NCBI GenBank assembly: GCA_903893565.1
Contig: CAITMU010000070.1
Span: forward strand, 1 to 64,000
Length of the DNA stretch: 64,000 nucleotides
From: an uncultured beta proteobacterium
Lineage (GTDB): Bacteria > Pseudomonadota > Gammaproteobacteria > Burkholderiales > SG8-41
Reading direction: 5' to 3'
The notes below the pieces were generated by a model, which saw only the letters and a list, made by a program, of their open reading frames with translations, was not told the DNA's origin and ran no database searches. Each line of letters begins with the position of its first letter. Within the stretch, counting starts at the first letter, position 1. The translations under genes and the position numbers were made by a program. This document shows, piece after piece, positions 37,381 through 46,014 of the stretch.

Positions 37381-38130
37381 TTAATATCGATCGATTTTTA
37401 AGACTGGGGAACGATCTTCCTCAATCAGTGCTAAGAGTGTATAGGATTTAAACTCGCGATGATAGAGCACATACAGGATCCAAGTGGTGGTGATCACCAA
37501 GAGCCACGGATGTAAAAACCAAGTCAATGCCGCTAATGCAAAATAATAGGATCGAAGTCCTAAATTAAAGTTCGAGCCAGCATAAGAAGTAATGCGTGCA
37601 ATGCGATTAATTTGATCGGCAAATTGCTCGGCATTTTCTTGGACCGGTTTAGACGCAGCCGCCACCAAAATAGCGCAAAAATTTAATTGCCGTATCGCCC
37701 AAGAAAATTTAAAAAATGCATATACAAAAATAATCACAAGAAGCAATGTTTTAAGTTCTAAGACGCGAGAAGAGGCCATCACGGTAAAAGGCAACCCCGA
37801 CACGAGCGACTGGGCCTTTTGCTCATAGCTCATCGAGGCGACTAAGGCACCTAAAATCAGCAAGGTCGTAGAGGCAAAAAACTGAGAGCTTCGGGAAATG
37901 TTACGAATCACGTTCACATCAATCATTCGGTTATCACGCCCGAGCATCTGCACCATCCACTCACGCCGAAAAGTATCCATGCAGTTGTGTAGGCTAGGCA
38001 CTTTTTTCCCATACCAAGCGGCAAATTGGGTGTAAATCAAGCATCCGACAATGAAATACCCTAACGCCCACAAATCAATCGTCGTCAGATTCATTTCTTT
38101 GAGCAAGTATTGCGTTACGGTTGGACTCAT
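37381..38130 (-). CDS. DUF599 family membrane protein
   Basis: 249-aa protein with four likely membrane helices: LWALGYFIVGCLIYTQFAAWY (about 20-40), FASTTLLILGALVASM (about 90-105), LLLVIIFVYAFFKFSW (about 130-145) and the segment around WFLHPWLLVITTTWILYVLYH (about 215-235). The RNISRSSQFFASTTLLILGAL region is typical of DUF599. GGAG lies six bases before the ATG. Function unknown. It is probably cotranscribed with the FIST gene 30 bp upstream. Confidence 0.85.
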   Translation of the reverse strand: MSPTVTQYLLKEMNLTTIDLWALGYFIVGCLIYTQFAAWYGKKVPSLHNCMDTFRREWMVQMLGRDNRMIDVNVIRNISRSSQFFASTTLLILGALVASMSYEQKAQSLVSGLPFTVMASSRVLELKTLLLVIIFVYAFFKFSWAIRQLNFCAILVAAASKPVQENAEQFADQINRIARITSYAGSNFNLGLRSYYFALAALTWFLHPWLLVITTTWILYVLYHREFKSYTLLALIEEDRSPVLKIDRY

Positions 38131-38160
38131 TTTCTGCTCCGTCTTTTTTTATTCAAGATT

Positions 38161-39267
38161 TCAGATAAATAAGGTCAATACACCCGTGTAACCATACAAG
38201 CGGTTATGCGAAATCTCACCATTACAGAAAAACCCCACCAAAGGAATATCCCCAAATACATCATGAATCATTTTCATTTCGCCCTGCCCTTGACCGAAGA
38301 GCGTTTCACCGCGACCCAGACAAGAAAAGTAGACCCCCGCAGAGGGAGGCGCATATAAGCCCTGTTTAATGCTATCTAACATGACAGACATATCATCTTG
38401 CGCCGATTTTCTGTCCCGCCGACAAAACCGCACCTGTTCGCCTTTTTTCACATAGTCGCCAATAGCGATGAGTTTGCTTTCCGTATCAATGCCCACTAAA
38501 TTACGCACAAGATAATCATCCGTGTCACTCCCTTTAACGGAAAGACCCGCAAAGATATGCCCCCCCACGCGATTAAGATCGGCTGCCACAGTCTCTCCAA
38601 TATCTTCTAAAAAGACATCAAAAGCGGCCCGTCCATCTAGGCTCACCAAGACATTATGTTGACAAGCCGTAATGGTGTGCACGGGGCCAATCGGTCTACA
38701 GCCCTGCGTTAATCGGGTTGCGATGATGACTTCCTCGGAAAAAGCGACCCCCGACACCCCACCTTCAAACACCCGGTCGGCGACCTGCAATGAGGCTGTC
38801 GCCGAACTCACCAAGCCACCGACTAAAAATCCACTGTCAAAGCGCTTTGCTAAAGCTGGCACTATGCGCTCCATTCTCTCCGTTCGAGGATCGGCATGAA
38901 TAATGGCAAAATTGGGTGATTCTGTTCCACAACTTAAGTCCACCGCTGCAGCAGACTCAACACCCGTGACCGCACTAAAGACGTTAAAACTTTGAGGGGG
39001 AAAATCGCCAATCAGCGCTACCACCGCCGGCTCCCCGAAATACTCATGACCAATCGCACATACGCCAACCCCCACACTGCCCACCCAATGTTCAACCCCC
39101 GTTTCTGCACGAAAAAGACTCACAATTGACTCCAAATGCTGCGCAATCGTGTCCGTGACGTAAATAAATCCCAAGGTCGCCTTCGCCCCCTTTAACGGTT
39201 CAAGACACGCCTGGGCTGCCACTTGCCATGTCACACCTCTTGCCTGAGCAGATCGAAAATGAGTCAT
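38161..39267 (-). CDS. FIST N/C domain sensory protein
   Basis: 368-aa protein with an N-terminal FIST domain (GFIYVTDTIAQHLESIVSLF...GSVGVGVCAIGHEYF) and a C-terminal FIST_C domain (ending DIPLVGFFCNGEISHNRLYGYTGVLTLF). FIST domains are thought to bind small ligands, perhaps amino acids, and are often linked to signal transduction. No kinase or cyclase domain is attached here. It has a divergent relation to the Bug gene at 39562 and lies upstream of DUF599 and another Bug gene. Confidence 0.85.
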   Translation of the reverse strand: MTHFRSAQARGVTWQVAAQACLEPLKGAKATLGFIYVTDTIAQHLESIVSLFRAETGVEHWVGSVGVGVCAIGHEYFGEPAVVALIGDFPPQSFNVFSAVTGVESAAAVDLSCGTESPNFAIIHADPRTERMERIVPALAKRFDSGFLVGGLVSSATASLQVADRVFEGGVSGVAFSEEVIIATRLTQGCRPIGPVHTITACQHNVLVSLDGRAAFDVFLEDIGETVAADLNRVGGHIFAGLSVKGSDTDDYLVRNLVGIDTESKLIAIGDYVKKGEQVRFCRRDRKSAQDDMSVMLDSIKQGLYAPPSAGVYFSCLGRGETLFGQGQGEMKMIHDVFGDIPLVGFFCNGEISHNRLYGYTGVLTLFI

Positions 39268-39465
39268 AAATCACAGTTCCCTTTGATCAAAATCATTGCA
39301 TTAATCGCTATTTTGCCTTGCACAGGGTTTCGCTTCAATGTGCCTTTGAGGGGTATAGGGGCGATTTAAAAAAGACGCGCTGGGTATTAACCATCGGCTT
39401 CATCATGTGGCACCCCAACCCGACATGGGACAATGGCTCAGAAAAAAAGCGCAAACGGCTTTATT

Positions 39466-39494
39466 TTGCACATTCCACCCACCCCCCTTATACT
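39466..39494 (+). promoter_or_regulatory. sigma-70 promoter of the tandem Bug pair
   Basis: TTGCAC (39466-39471), a 17-bp C-rich spacer, then TATACT (39489-39494). It lies about 67 bp before the ATG at 39562 in the 294-bp divergent region between the FIST gene and the Bug gene, the remainder of which shows no other clear feature. Confidence 0.6.
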
Positions 39495-39561
39495 GGAATC
39501 TATGGATTTGTTTCAAATTCTTTTTTCTTAATCATCATTCATTTTAACGGCTTTGATTACT

Positions 39562-40527
39562 ATGATTCGTTTATTGTCTTTTTTGTTTGCTGTACTGGCA
39601 GGATTGTTTTACTGTGTTGTTGCACAGGCTCAAAATTGGCCCACTAAACCCTTACGCTTTGTGTCCCCCTTTGCTCCTGGCGGGGGTAACGACTCTTTGT
39701 CGCGCATCATTGCTGCCGGCCTAACGCCCAAACTCGGGCAACAGGTAGTGGTTGAAAATAAACCCGGCGCCAACACCATTGTGGGAACTGAGATTGTGGT
39801 CAAATCCGCGCCCGATGGCTACACCTTTATTCTATTGCCCAATGCCATCACCATTAATCCGCATCTTTATAAAAAACAACCCTTCGATGTAACCAAAGAC
39901 CTCACCGCGGTGACACAAATAGGCACTAGCCCTTTGATTCTTTGCCTACATCCTTCGGTGCCCATTAAAAACACAAAAGAATTTTTGCAGATGGCTCGGG
40001 CCAAATCAGGTCAATTTACCAATGGCTCTTCGGGCAATGGTTCTCTGGGTCATTTGGCCGGTGCACTATTAGGCGTGATGACCGGTATTAATCTTGTTCA
40101 CATACCCTATAAAGGCACTTCCCTGGCGGTGACCGATCTTTTAGGCGGTCAAATCACCTTGTCGTTTTCCTCGGCAATGACTGTACTACCCCATATTCGT
40201 AACGCGAGGCTACGCGCTGTAGGCGTGACGAGCGCCAAGCGCTCACCTGCCCTACCCGATATTGCGGCTATTTCGGAAACGGTTCCCGGTTTTTCTGCTG
40301 AGCTTTGGTACGCCATGTTCGCCCCTGCTAACTTGCCCTTGGAACTCATCAACCGAATGAATCATGAAATCTCAGCCCTACTGACTCAAACCGAAATGAA
40401 AGCCAAGCTCTCAGATCAAGGGGTCGATGCGCAAACAAGCACGCCCCAGGAAATGGCTCAACTCATCGTTGCAGATCTTGCCAAATGGGAAAAAGTCGTC
40501 AAAATCACTGGGGCAAAGGCAAACTAA
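39562..40527 (+). CDS. Bug/TctC-family periplasmic solute-binding protein
   Basis: 321 aa from the ATG at 39562 (a TTG three codons earlier is less likely). Signal peptide LLSFLFAVLAGLFYCVVAQAQ, mature start [18 protein letters not shown]. It shares long identical blocks with the Bug protein at 22002 ([37 protein letters not shown]). A good promoter lies at 39466-39494. The stop codon overlaps the next start as TAATG, so the two Bug genes are translationally coupled. Confidence 0.92.
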   Translation: MIRLLSFLFAVLAGLFYCVVAQAQNWPTKPLRFVSPFAPGGGNDSLSRIIAAGLTPKLGQQVVVENKPGANTIVGTEIVVKSAPDGYTFILLPNAITINPHLYKKQPFDVTKDLTAVTQIGTSPLILCLHPSVPIKNTKEFLQMARAKSGQFTNGSSGNGSLGHLAGALLGVMTGINLVHIPYKGTSLAVTDLLGGQITLSFSSAMTVLPHIRNARLRAVGVTSAKRSPALPDIAAISETVPGFSAELWYAMFAPANLPLELINRMNHEISALLTQTEMKAKLSDQGVDAQTSTPQEMAQLIVADLAKWEKVVKITGAKAN

Positions 40528-41507
40528 TGCGTTTAAGTCATCTTTTCAAAAAAAGCCGTCTCTGCGTGTTGGCCCCTTTGCTTTTCGGATTTCAAAGCCT
40601 AGAAGCAGCCCCCACCTACCCTACACACCCTATCCGTCTGGTGGTGCCCTATGGCGCCGGTGGCAATGCCGACATCCTCGCCCGTATTGTGGGCGCACGG
40701 TTGGGGCAAGAATTGGGGCAAACGGTCATTATCGATAATCGTCCCGGTGCCAGTGGTCTATTGGGTTCTGAAATCGTGGTGCACGCCGCAGCCGATGGTC
40801 ACACATTGCTGTGGGTGGCCAATGGACATGCCACTAACCCCATCGTGATCAAGAACATGCCCTTTGATCCACGAAAGGATTTGGCTAGTGTGAGCCTCAC
40901 TAGCTCTACCCCCATGTTGTTAGTCATGACCGCAAGCCTTCCCCCAGAAAATATGAGTCAATTTATTCAATGGGCCAAAACCCGGCCTGGTCAGATCAAT
41001 TACTCGACTTCTGGTAATGGCTCACCGAATAACTTGGCCGGTGAATTACTCAATATGATGGCGGGTATCCGTATGAGCCATGTGCCCTATAAAACCACCC
41101 CGCAAGCGATTACGGACACCATGGCAGGACATGTCCAAACCGCCATGGCAAGCTTAACCTCCGTGTTGCCGCACATAAAAGAGGGCAAGCTACGGGCTAT
41201 GGGTACTACAGGGGCACAACGCACTCCCCTCGCTCCAGACATTCCGGCCATTGCCGAAAGTGTACCGGGCTATTCTGCCAATATTTGGAACGGTCTGATT
41301 GCCCCTAGGGCCATCCCTGCGGCCATCCTTACGCGTTTAAACCGCATTGTGGTCGAACAATTGTCACTACCACTGATCAAAGAAAAATTCGCCGCCTTAG
41401 GGGCCCAGGCACTCACCAGCACGCCTTCACAATTCGATCTTTTTATCAAAGAGGAAATGCTCAAATGGGAAAAAGTCATTCGTAGTTCTGCCATGAAATT
41501 TAATTAA
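40527..41507 (+). CDS. Bug/TctC-family periplasmic solute-binding protein
   Basis: 326 aa from the ATG at 40527, which shares one base with the TAA of the previous gene (TAATG). The signal peptide ends near LEA-APTYPTHP. Blocks: HPIRLVVPYGAGGNADILAR, DNRPGASG, ADGHTLLW (H instead of Y), HVPYKTTPQAI (T-T in place of the usual G). The variant DGHTL and PYKTT loops suggest a shifted ligand preference compared with its neighbour. It is followed by 209 bp before the next operon. Confidence 0.92.
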   Translation: MRLSHLFKKSRLCVLAPLLFGFQSLEAAPTYPTHPIRLVVPYGAGGNADILARIVGARLGQELGQTVIIDNRPGASGLLGSEIVVHAAADGHTLLWVANGHATNPIVIKNMPFDPRKDLASVSLTSSTPMLLVMTASLPPENMSQFIQWAKTRPGQINYSTSGNGSPNNLAGELLNMMAGIRMSHVPYKTTPQAITDTMAGHVQTAMASLTSVLPHIKEGKLRAMGTTGAQRTPLAPDIPAIAESVPGYSANIWNGLIAPRAIPAAILTRLNRIVVEQLSLPLIKEKFAALGAQALTSTPSQFDLFIKEEMLKWEKVIRSSAMKFN

Positions 41508-41635
41508 AAAAAAGTGGTTGAGGGTTCACTGAACTGAATGTTGACAGCCCCCTCCCCCTTCTAAAAAAAAAGTGACTTAAAGTCCACACTCTTAAAGCAA
41601 TCGTATTCATCCATTGAATTTTTTTGTTACCATCG

Positions 41636-41654
41636 CCGAGGTTTTTAAACTCGG
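41636..41654. promoter_or_regulatory. imperfect palindrome upstream of the lyase operon
   Basis: CCGAG-GTTTTTAAA-CTCGG, a 19-bp near-palindrome about 65 bp before the HMG-CoA-lyase-like start. It could be an operator for a local regulator or a small hairpin. No -35/-10 pair was clear nearby. Confidence 0.3.
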
Positions 41655-41716
41655 ACTTCAAGCCTAGTCTGTTTTTAACCCTGCCCTAGCGGCTTCCTAC
41701 ACGTAAGGACAACCAC

Positions 41717-42673
41717 ATGTCAGATCTGCCAAAAAGTATCCGAATTACAGAAGAAGGTCCTCGAGAAGGCTTTCAAATTGAACCGGGCCCCATTCCTACC
41801 CAACGTAAACTCGATCTCATTGATGCGCTCGCGAACAGCGGATTAAAACACATTCAAATCACCTCCTTTGTGAACCCGAAAAAAGTACCTGGCATGGCCG
41901 ATGCAGAGCAATTGGTCACAGACTTAAAGCCGGTCGAAGGCGTTCACTACCACGGTCTATGGTTAAATGAAAAGGGACTGCAACGCGCGCTTGCCAGCGG
42001 CAAACTGCATCTGGAGGGCAAAGTGAATATGTATCCCTCCTCCACATTCCTTATGAAAAACCAAGGCTGCACGCAAGCACAATACCGTGAGACTGCGGGC
42101 CGATTGATTCAAATGTATAAGGGCTACGGTATGCTGATGGAAAAAGGCTCTATTTCCTCGGCTTGGGGCTGTAATTTTGAGGGAGGCTTTAGCCCTAGTC
42201 GGGTGGTGGAGTTGGTGGCCGACTTGATCGCGCTCGGAAACGAGCATGGGGTGAGTATTAAAACCGTCTCGCTAGCCGATACGATGGCCTGGGCAACCCC
42301 CTTGGGCATTAAGCGCACGGTGGGTGCGGTGCGGGAGAAATTTCCTGATCTACGGCTCAGCCTACACTTGCACGATACCCGCGGCATGGCCATTGCCAAT
42401 GCCTTTGCTGGGCTTGAAATGGGGGTCGATCTTTTTGATGCCTCCGTAGCTGGTTTGGGAGGCTGTCCCTTCGGCAAACACAAAGGGGCCGCAGGCAATG
42501 TGTGCACGGAAGATCTCGTCTTAATGTGTAATGAAATGGGTATTGAAACCGGAGTGGACCTGGAAAAATTGATCGATGCGGCGCAGTTGGCAGAAGACAT
42601 TGTCGGTCACCCCTTGCCCGGTTCCGTGATGAGAGGCGGGAGTCTCCAATCGCTTCGCAATCAATTACATTGA
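41717..42673 (+). CDS. hydroxymethylglutaryl-CoA lyase-like aldolase
   Basis: 318-aa DRE-TIM metallolyase of the HMG-CoA lyase type. The N-terminal catalytic loop reads TEEGPREGFQIE (11-22), where R16 is kept but the metal-ligand aspartate of classical GPRDG is glutamate (E17). Metal-binding histidines are in SLHLHDTRG, and the active-site cysteine loop is GLGGCPFGKHKGAAGN with a two-residue insertion relative to the usual form. It would cleave a 3-hydroxy-3-methyl-type acyl-CoA or related branched acid. It is the first gene of a catabolic operon with an enolase-superfamily enzyme, a Bug receptor and a CoA-transferase. Confidence 0.85.
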   Translation: MSDLPKSIRITEEGPREGFQIEPGPIPTQRKLDLIDALANSGLKHIQITSFVNPKKVPGMADAEQLVTDLKPVEGVHYHGLWLNEKGLQRALASGKLHLEGKVNMYPSSTFLMKNQGCTQAQYRETAGRLIQMYKGYGMLMEKGSISSAWGCNFEGGFSPSRVVELVADLIALGNEHGVSIKTVSLADTMAWATPLGIKRTVGAVREKFPDLRLSLHLHDTRGMAIANAFAGLEMGVDLFDASVAGLGGCPFGKHKGAAGNVCTEDLVLMCNEMGIETGVDLEKLIDAAQLAEDIVGHPLPGSVMRGGSLQSLRNQLH

Positions 42674-42705
42674 TATTTATTTAAAAAACTCACACAGACG
42701 CCCCT

Positions 42706-43836
42706 ATGAATGACGCTCTAAAAAATCAACCCGACGTAAAAATCGCCCGAGTAGAAGCCATCCCCTTTCGTATTCCGCTCAAAACGGTCTCTCGCTGGGG
42801 AGCGCATGGCATGCGCGATGCCGCAGAGCATGTGCTCATCCGTTTGTATGCCGAGGATGGACGAGTAGGTATCTCTGAGGCCATTCCACGACCCACTATT
42901 TACGGCGAAACACAAAAATCGATCACCCATATTGTTGATGCCCATTTTGCACCGCTGTTAGTGGGGATGAATATTTTTGATCGCCAAAAAATTCATGACA
43001 ACATGAATGCCATCCAATGGAACCCGACGGCTAAGGGTGGCATTGATATGGCATTACATGACTTAATCAGTCAGGTTTGCGAAAAACCCCTCGCCTGTTT
43101 CCTCGGTGGCGCTCTGGCCCCGTTGCCGGTGAGTTATATGCTCGGTTTGGGTAGCCTCGATGACATGCTCAAAACGGCTGATGAGATTCACTCAAAATAC
43201 GGTATCAATGCCTGGAAAATCAAAGCCGGTGCTAATCCTACCCTTGATATCGAGAGGGTTAAAGCCTTGACCGAGGCCATGGGAGATAAGGCCTTTATTT
43301 TTATCGATGCCAATCAAATGTATTCGCCCGATGTGGCCATTCGTACGATTAACAAAATGACAGAATATGGGCTAAAGATGGTGGAAGAGCCCGTAGCGGT
43401 GAGTCTGGGTCGTCAACGCAAAAAAGTAGCCGATGCCATTGCTGTGCCCATACTCGGAGACGATAGCTTATTTTCTCTTACCGATGTCAGACGAGAAGTG
43501 GATGCTGGGGCGGTAGGCGTGATGGGGCTTAAAACCCCCCGCACCGGTATTTGGGAGTCGCTTAAAATCGCGCATGTCGCAGAAGCCTACGGCATGCCCT
43601 GTTGGATGGGCTCTCAAGGGGTGTCACAAATTGGCACCTTGGCTAGCGCTCATTTTGCAGTGGGCTTATCTCGTCTTTTTACGGTTCCAGCCGATCTTGG
43701 CAATTATGTAAAGCAGCTGGATGACTTAAATGCTACCCCAATGGTGCTCAAAGACGGCTGCCTACACCTACCCAATGTACCCGGAGTCGGTATCACCATT
43801 GATGAGAGCAAACTCAAGCGCTACCGTAATGATTAA
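42706..43836 (+). CDS. mandelate racemase/muconate lactonizing enzyme family protein
   Basis: 376-aa enolase-superfamily member. The barrel domain shows the K-x-K pair at K171 and K173 (WKIKAG), metal ligands D201 (FIDANQ), E227/E228 (MVEEPV) and D252 (LGDDSLF), and a lysine at 276 (GLKTPR). These place it in the MLE/dipeptide-epimerase-like part, which abstracts a proton alpha to a carboxylate for cycloisomerisation, racemisation or dehydration. The start lies 33 bp after the lyase gene. With the SMP-30 lactonase downstream, a lactone or sugar-acid substrate is plausible but unproven. Confidence 0.85.
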   Translation: MNDALKNQPDVKIARVEAIPFRIPLKTVSRWGAHGMRDAAEHVLIRLYAEDGRVGISEAIPRPTIYGETQKSITHIVDAHFAPLLVGMNIFDRQKIHDNMNAIQWNPTAKGGIDMALHDLISQVCEKPLACFLGGALAPLPVSYMLGLGSLDDMLKTADEIHSKYGINAWKIKAGANPTLDIERVKALTEAMGDKAFIFIDANQMYSPDVAIRTINKMTEYGLKMVEEPVAVSLGRQRKKVADAIAVPILGDDSLFSLTDVRREVDAGAVGVMGLKTPRTGIWESLKIAHVAEAYGMPCWMGSQGVSQIGTLASAHFAVGLSRLFTVPADLGNYVKQLDDLNATPMVLKDGCLHLPNVPGVGITIDESKLKRYRND

Positions 43837-43922
43837 GCCCTCCCCCCACCTGGTGTTCGGGGGCAGGATCACTCTGAACGGAATCGGGATTTTTTTAAAA
43901 AACAAATAAGAAAGCATCACTC

Positions 43923-44975
43923 ATGACCACTTTTAATTTCACCTTATTGGGTGACATCAATTTGATCGGTGTTGAAGACACCACCGAACCCTTTGCCCCC
44001 GCCATCGCCAAGCTGCAAAAAGAGCAAGCTCTTTTTGCGAATCTCGAATGCTGCCTTTTTGATGTAGGCGAGAAACGTGAATTGATGCGAGATGACCAAT
44101 CCGGGTACGAGGGTCTTTATGCGCCTTCAAAAAATGGACAATACCTAAAAACGCTAGGGCTCGATGTCATCGGCAATGCCAATAATCAGAACTACGGCGC
44201 CCCTGCAATCTTAGCCTCCAACGCCGCTTTAGACGACTTAGGTATTGCACATGCCGGCACAGGCATTCATAAGAAAGCGGCCCGGGCCCCAGTCATTATT
44301 GAACGCGAGGGTGTGAAAATTGGTTTTATACAGCGCACCTCTCAGTACTGGCCCAACAATCATGAAGCGGGTGAAAAATCAGCGGGGGTAGCAACTATGA
44401 AGGCGTATACCGCCTATCAACCCCCCTATTTTAAAGACAACAACATTCCCCCGAACCGACCTGGGGCTCCGGCTAAAGTGGTGACCTGGGTTGATGCCGA
44501 TTACTTAGCGGAATTGAAAAGCGATATTGCGGCACTTAAACAAGAAGTGGATATTGTGATTTCCTCCCACCATTGGGGATATGCCGAAGAAATTTTACAA
44601 TATCAAAAGCAATTAGCCCATACGGCCATTGATGCAGGCGCTGATGTGGTGATGGGACACGGACCACACTTTCCACTGGGAGTCGAGTTTTACCAGGGGA
44701 AACCTATTTTTTATGGTTTAGGGATGTTTTGTTTTATTCGTAGCAACAAAAGGGCACATCGCGGTTGGACTGGGATGGCCGCACACTTAAGCTTCGAGGA
44801 TAAAAAATTATCTAAGACCTCCTTTTCCTTGGTTCGACAAAACGACGAGGGCAAAGTGCGTTTCAGTGATCTACAAGAAGAATCCACTGCGCTAGAAAGG
44901 GTAGCCAAGCTTTGCGAGCCTTTGGGCACGCAATGCCATATCGACAACGATCGGGTCCGTCTCACGCATGTTTAA
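43923..44975 (+). CDS. CapA-family metallophosphatase-like protein
   Basis: 350-aa protein of the CapA/PgsA type: LLGDINLIGVED at the N terminus, ANLECCLFD, DVIGNANNQNYGA, SSHHWGYAEE, and VMGHGPHFPLGVEFYQGKPIFYGLG near the C terminus, which together make the dimetal phosphoesterase-like fold. There is no signal peptide or membrane anchor, unlike the capsule-associated CapA proteins, so a cytoplasmic hydrolase is more likely. The Bug gene downstream starts inside its last codons (eight-base overlap), showing it belongs to the catabolic operon. Confidence 0.8.
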   Translation: MTTFNFTLLGDINLIGVEDTTEPFAPAIAKLQKEQALFANLECCLFDVGEKRELMRDDQSGYEGLYAPSKNGQYLKTLGLDVIGNANNQNYGAPAILASNAALDDLGIAHAGTGIHKKAARAPVIIEREGVKIGFIQRTSQYWPNNHEAGEKSAGVATMKAYTAYQPPYFKDNNIPPNRPGAPAKVVTWVDADYLAELKSDIAALKQEVDIVISSHHWGYAEEILQYQKQLAHTAIDAGADVVMGHGPHFPLGVEFYQGKPIFYGLGMFCFIRSNKRAHRGWTGMAAHLSFEDKKLSKTSFSLVRQNDEGKVRFSDLQEESTALERVAKLCEPLGTQCHIDNDRVRLTHV

Positions 44976-46011
44976 ACCTTTCTTAAAACGGCATGCCGCC
45001 CCTTCTCTACCCTGGCTTAGATTGCAGTGTCTCGTGGTCAGTTTATTAACCCTTTTGACTATGAGTGCGCAAAGTTTTGCGAGCCCCACCCCGGCCTCCC
45101 AGTCGCCTTTAGTCTCCTACCCCACCAAATCCATTCGCATGGTGGTGGGGTTTCCCCCCGGGGGTGGCAATGACGCGATGGCACGACTTTTTGGTCAACA
45201 CCTCTCGGAGCACTCCAATCAAGCCGTGGTGATCGATAACCGACCGGGGGCGGGAGGCAATCTTGCCGCAGAGCTCGTGAGTAAAGCACCAGCCGATGGG
45301 TATACGTTGTTACTGGTCTCGAGCAGTCACCCAATTCAAGGGTTACTCAAAAAACACTTAAACTACGATCCGATCAAAGATTTTAGTTCGGTTGCCCAAC
45401 TCGTGCACTATCGTTCGGTGCTCGTGGTTCACCCATCTGTCGGTGTACATTCACTACGAGAGTTAATGCAAAAAGCACGCGCTCAACCCGGACAAATCAA
45501 TTTTGTTTCTCCGGGCAATGGCACTGGGGGACACTTAGCCGGTGAATTATTTCGATTTATGACGGGCCTTCAAATCGTGCATATCCCCTACAAGGGCACA
45601 GCACTTGCCACCACCGATCTCATGGGGGGGCGCGTACAAATGATGTTTACTCCCACCCTAGCCGTCGCGCAATACGTGGCCAGTGGTCGCTTAAAAGCAC
45701 TGGCCGTGACCAGCCGCACCCATTCGCGCGTAATGCCTGAACTACCCACCTTGGCAGAAGCAGGGGTGCCGCAATATGAATTTGCGGCCTGGTATGCCAT
45801 GTTAGGTCCTGCTCAATTACCCAAAAAAATCGTGATGCGCGTTTATGAAGATACCCGTGAAGCGCTTAAAACGGCAAATGTCAAAGAACGTTTACAAGCC
45901 GAAGACTTGGATGCGGCGCAAAGTAGTCCTCATGAACTCGACGCACAACGCCGTGCAGAGTTGGCCAAATGGACTGAAATTACTAAAAAACTTGATACTA
46001 AATTTGACTGA
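44968..46011 (+). CDS. Bug/TctC-family periplasmic solute-binding protein
   Basis: 347 aa with a long N-region and signal core CLVVSLLTLLTMSAQSFAS. Blocks: YPTKSIRMVVGFPPGGGNDAMAR, DNRPGAGG, ADGYTLLL, HIPYKGTALAT and LPTLAEAGVPQYEF. It overlaps the CapA-like gene by eight bases and is followed by a CoA-transferase after three bases. It is therefore the receptor most tightly tied to a catabolic operon in this window. Confidence 0.92.
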   Translation: MFKPFLKRHAAPSLPWLRLQCLVVSLLTLLTMSAQSFASPTPASQSPLVSYPTKSIRMVVGFPPGGGNDAMARLFGQHLSEHSNQAVVIDNRPGAGGNLAAELVSKAPADGYTLLLVSSSHPIQGLLKKHLNYDPIKDFSSVAQLVHYRSVLVVHPSVGVHSLRELMQKARAQPGQINFVSPGNGTGGHLAGELFRFMTGLQIVHIPYKGTALATTDLMGGRVQMMFTPTLAVAQYVASGRLKALAVTSRTHSRVMPELPTLAEAGVPQYEFAAWYAMLGPAQLPKKIVMRVYEDTREALKTANVKERLQAEDLDAAQSSPHELDAQRRAELAKWTEITKKLDTKFD

Positions 46012-46014
46012 TAC

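Noticed and set aside
42124..42600. 158-codon open frame opposite the lyase gene
   Set aside because: Antisense shadow of a conserved gene with no Shine-Dalgarno or recognisable protein features.
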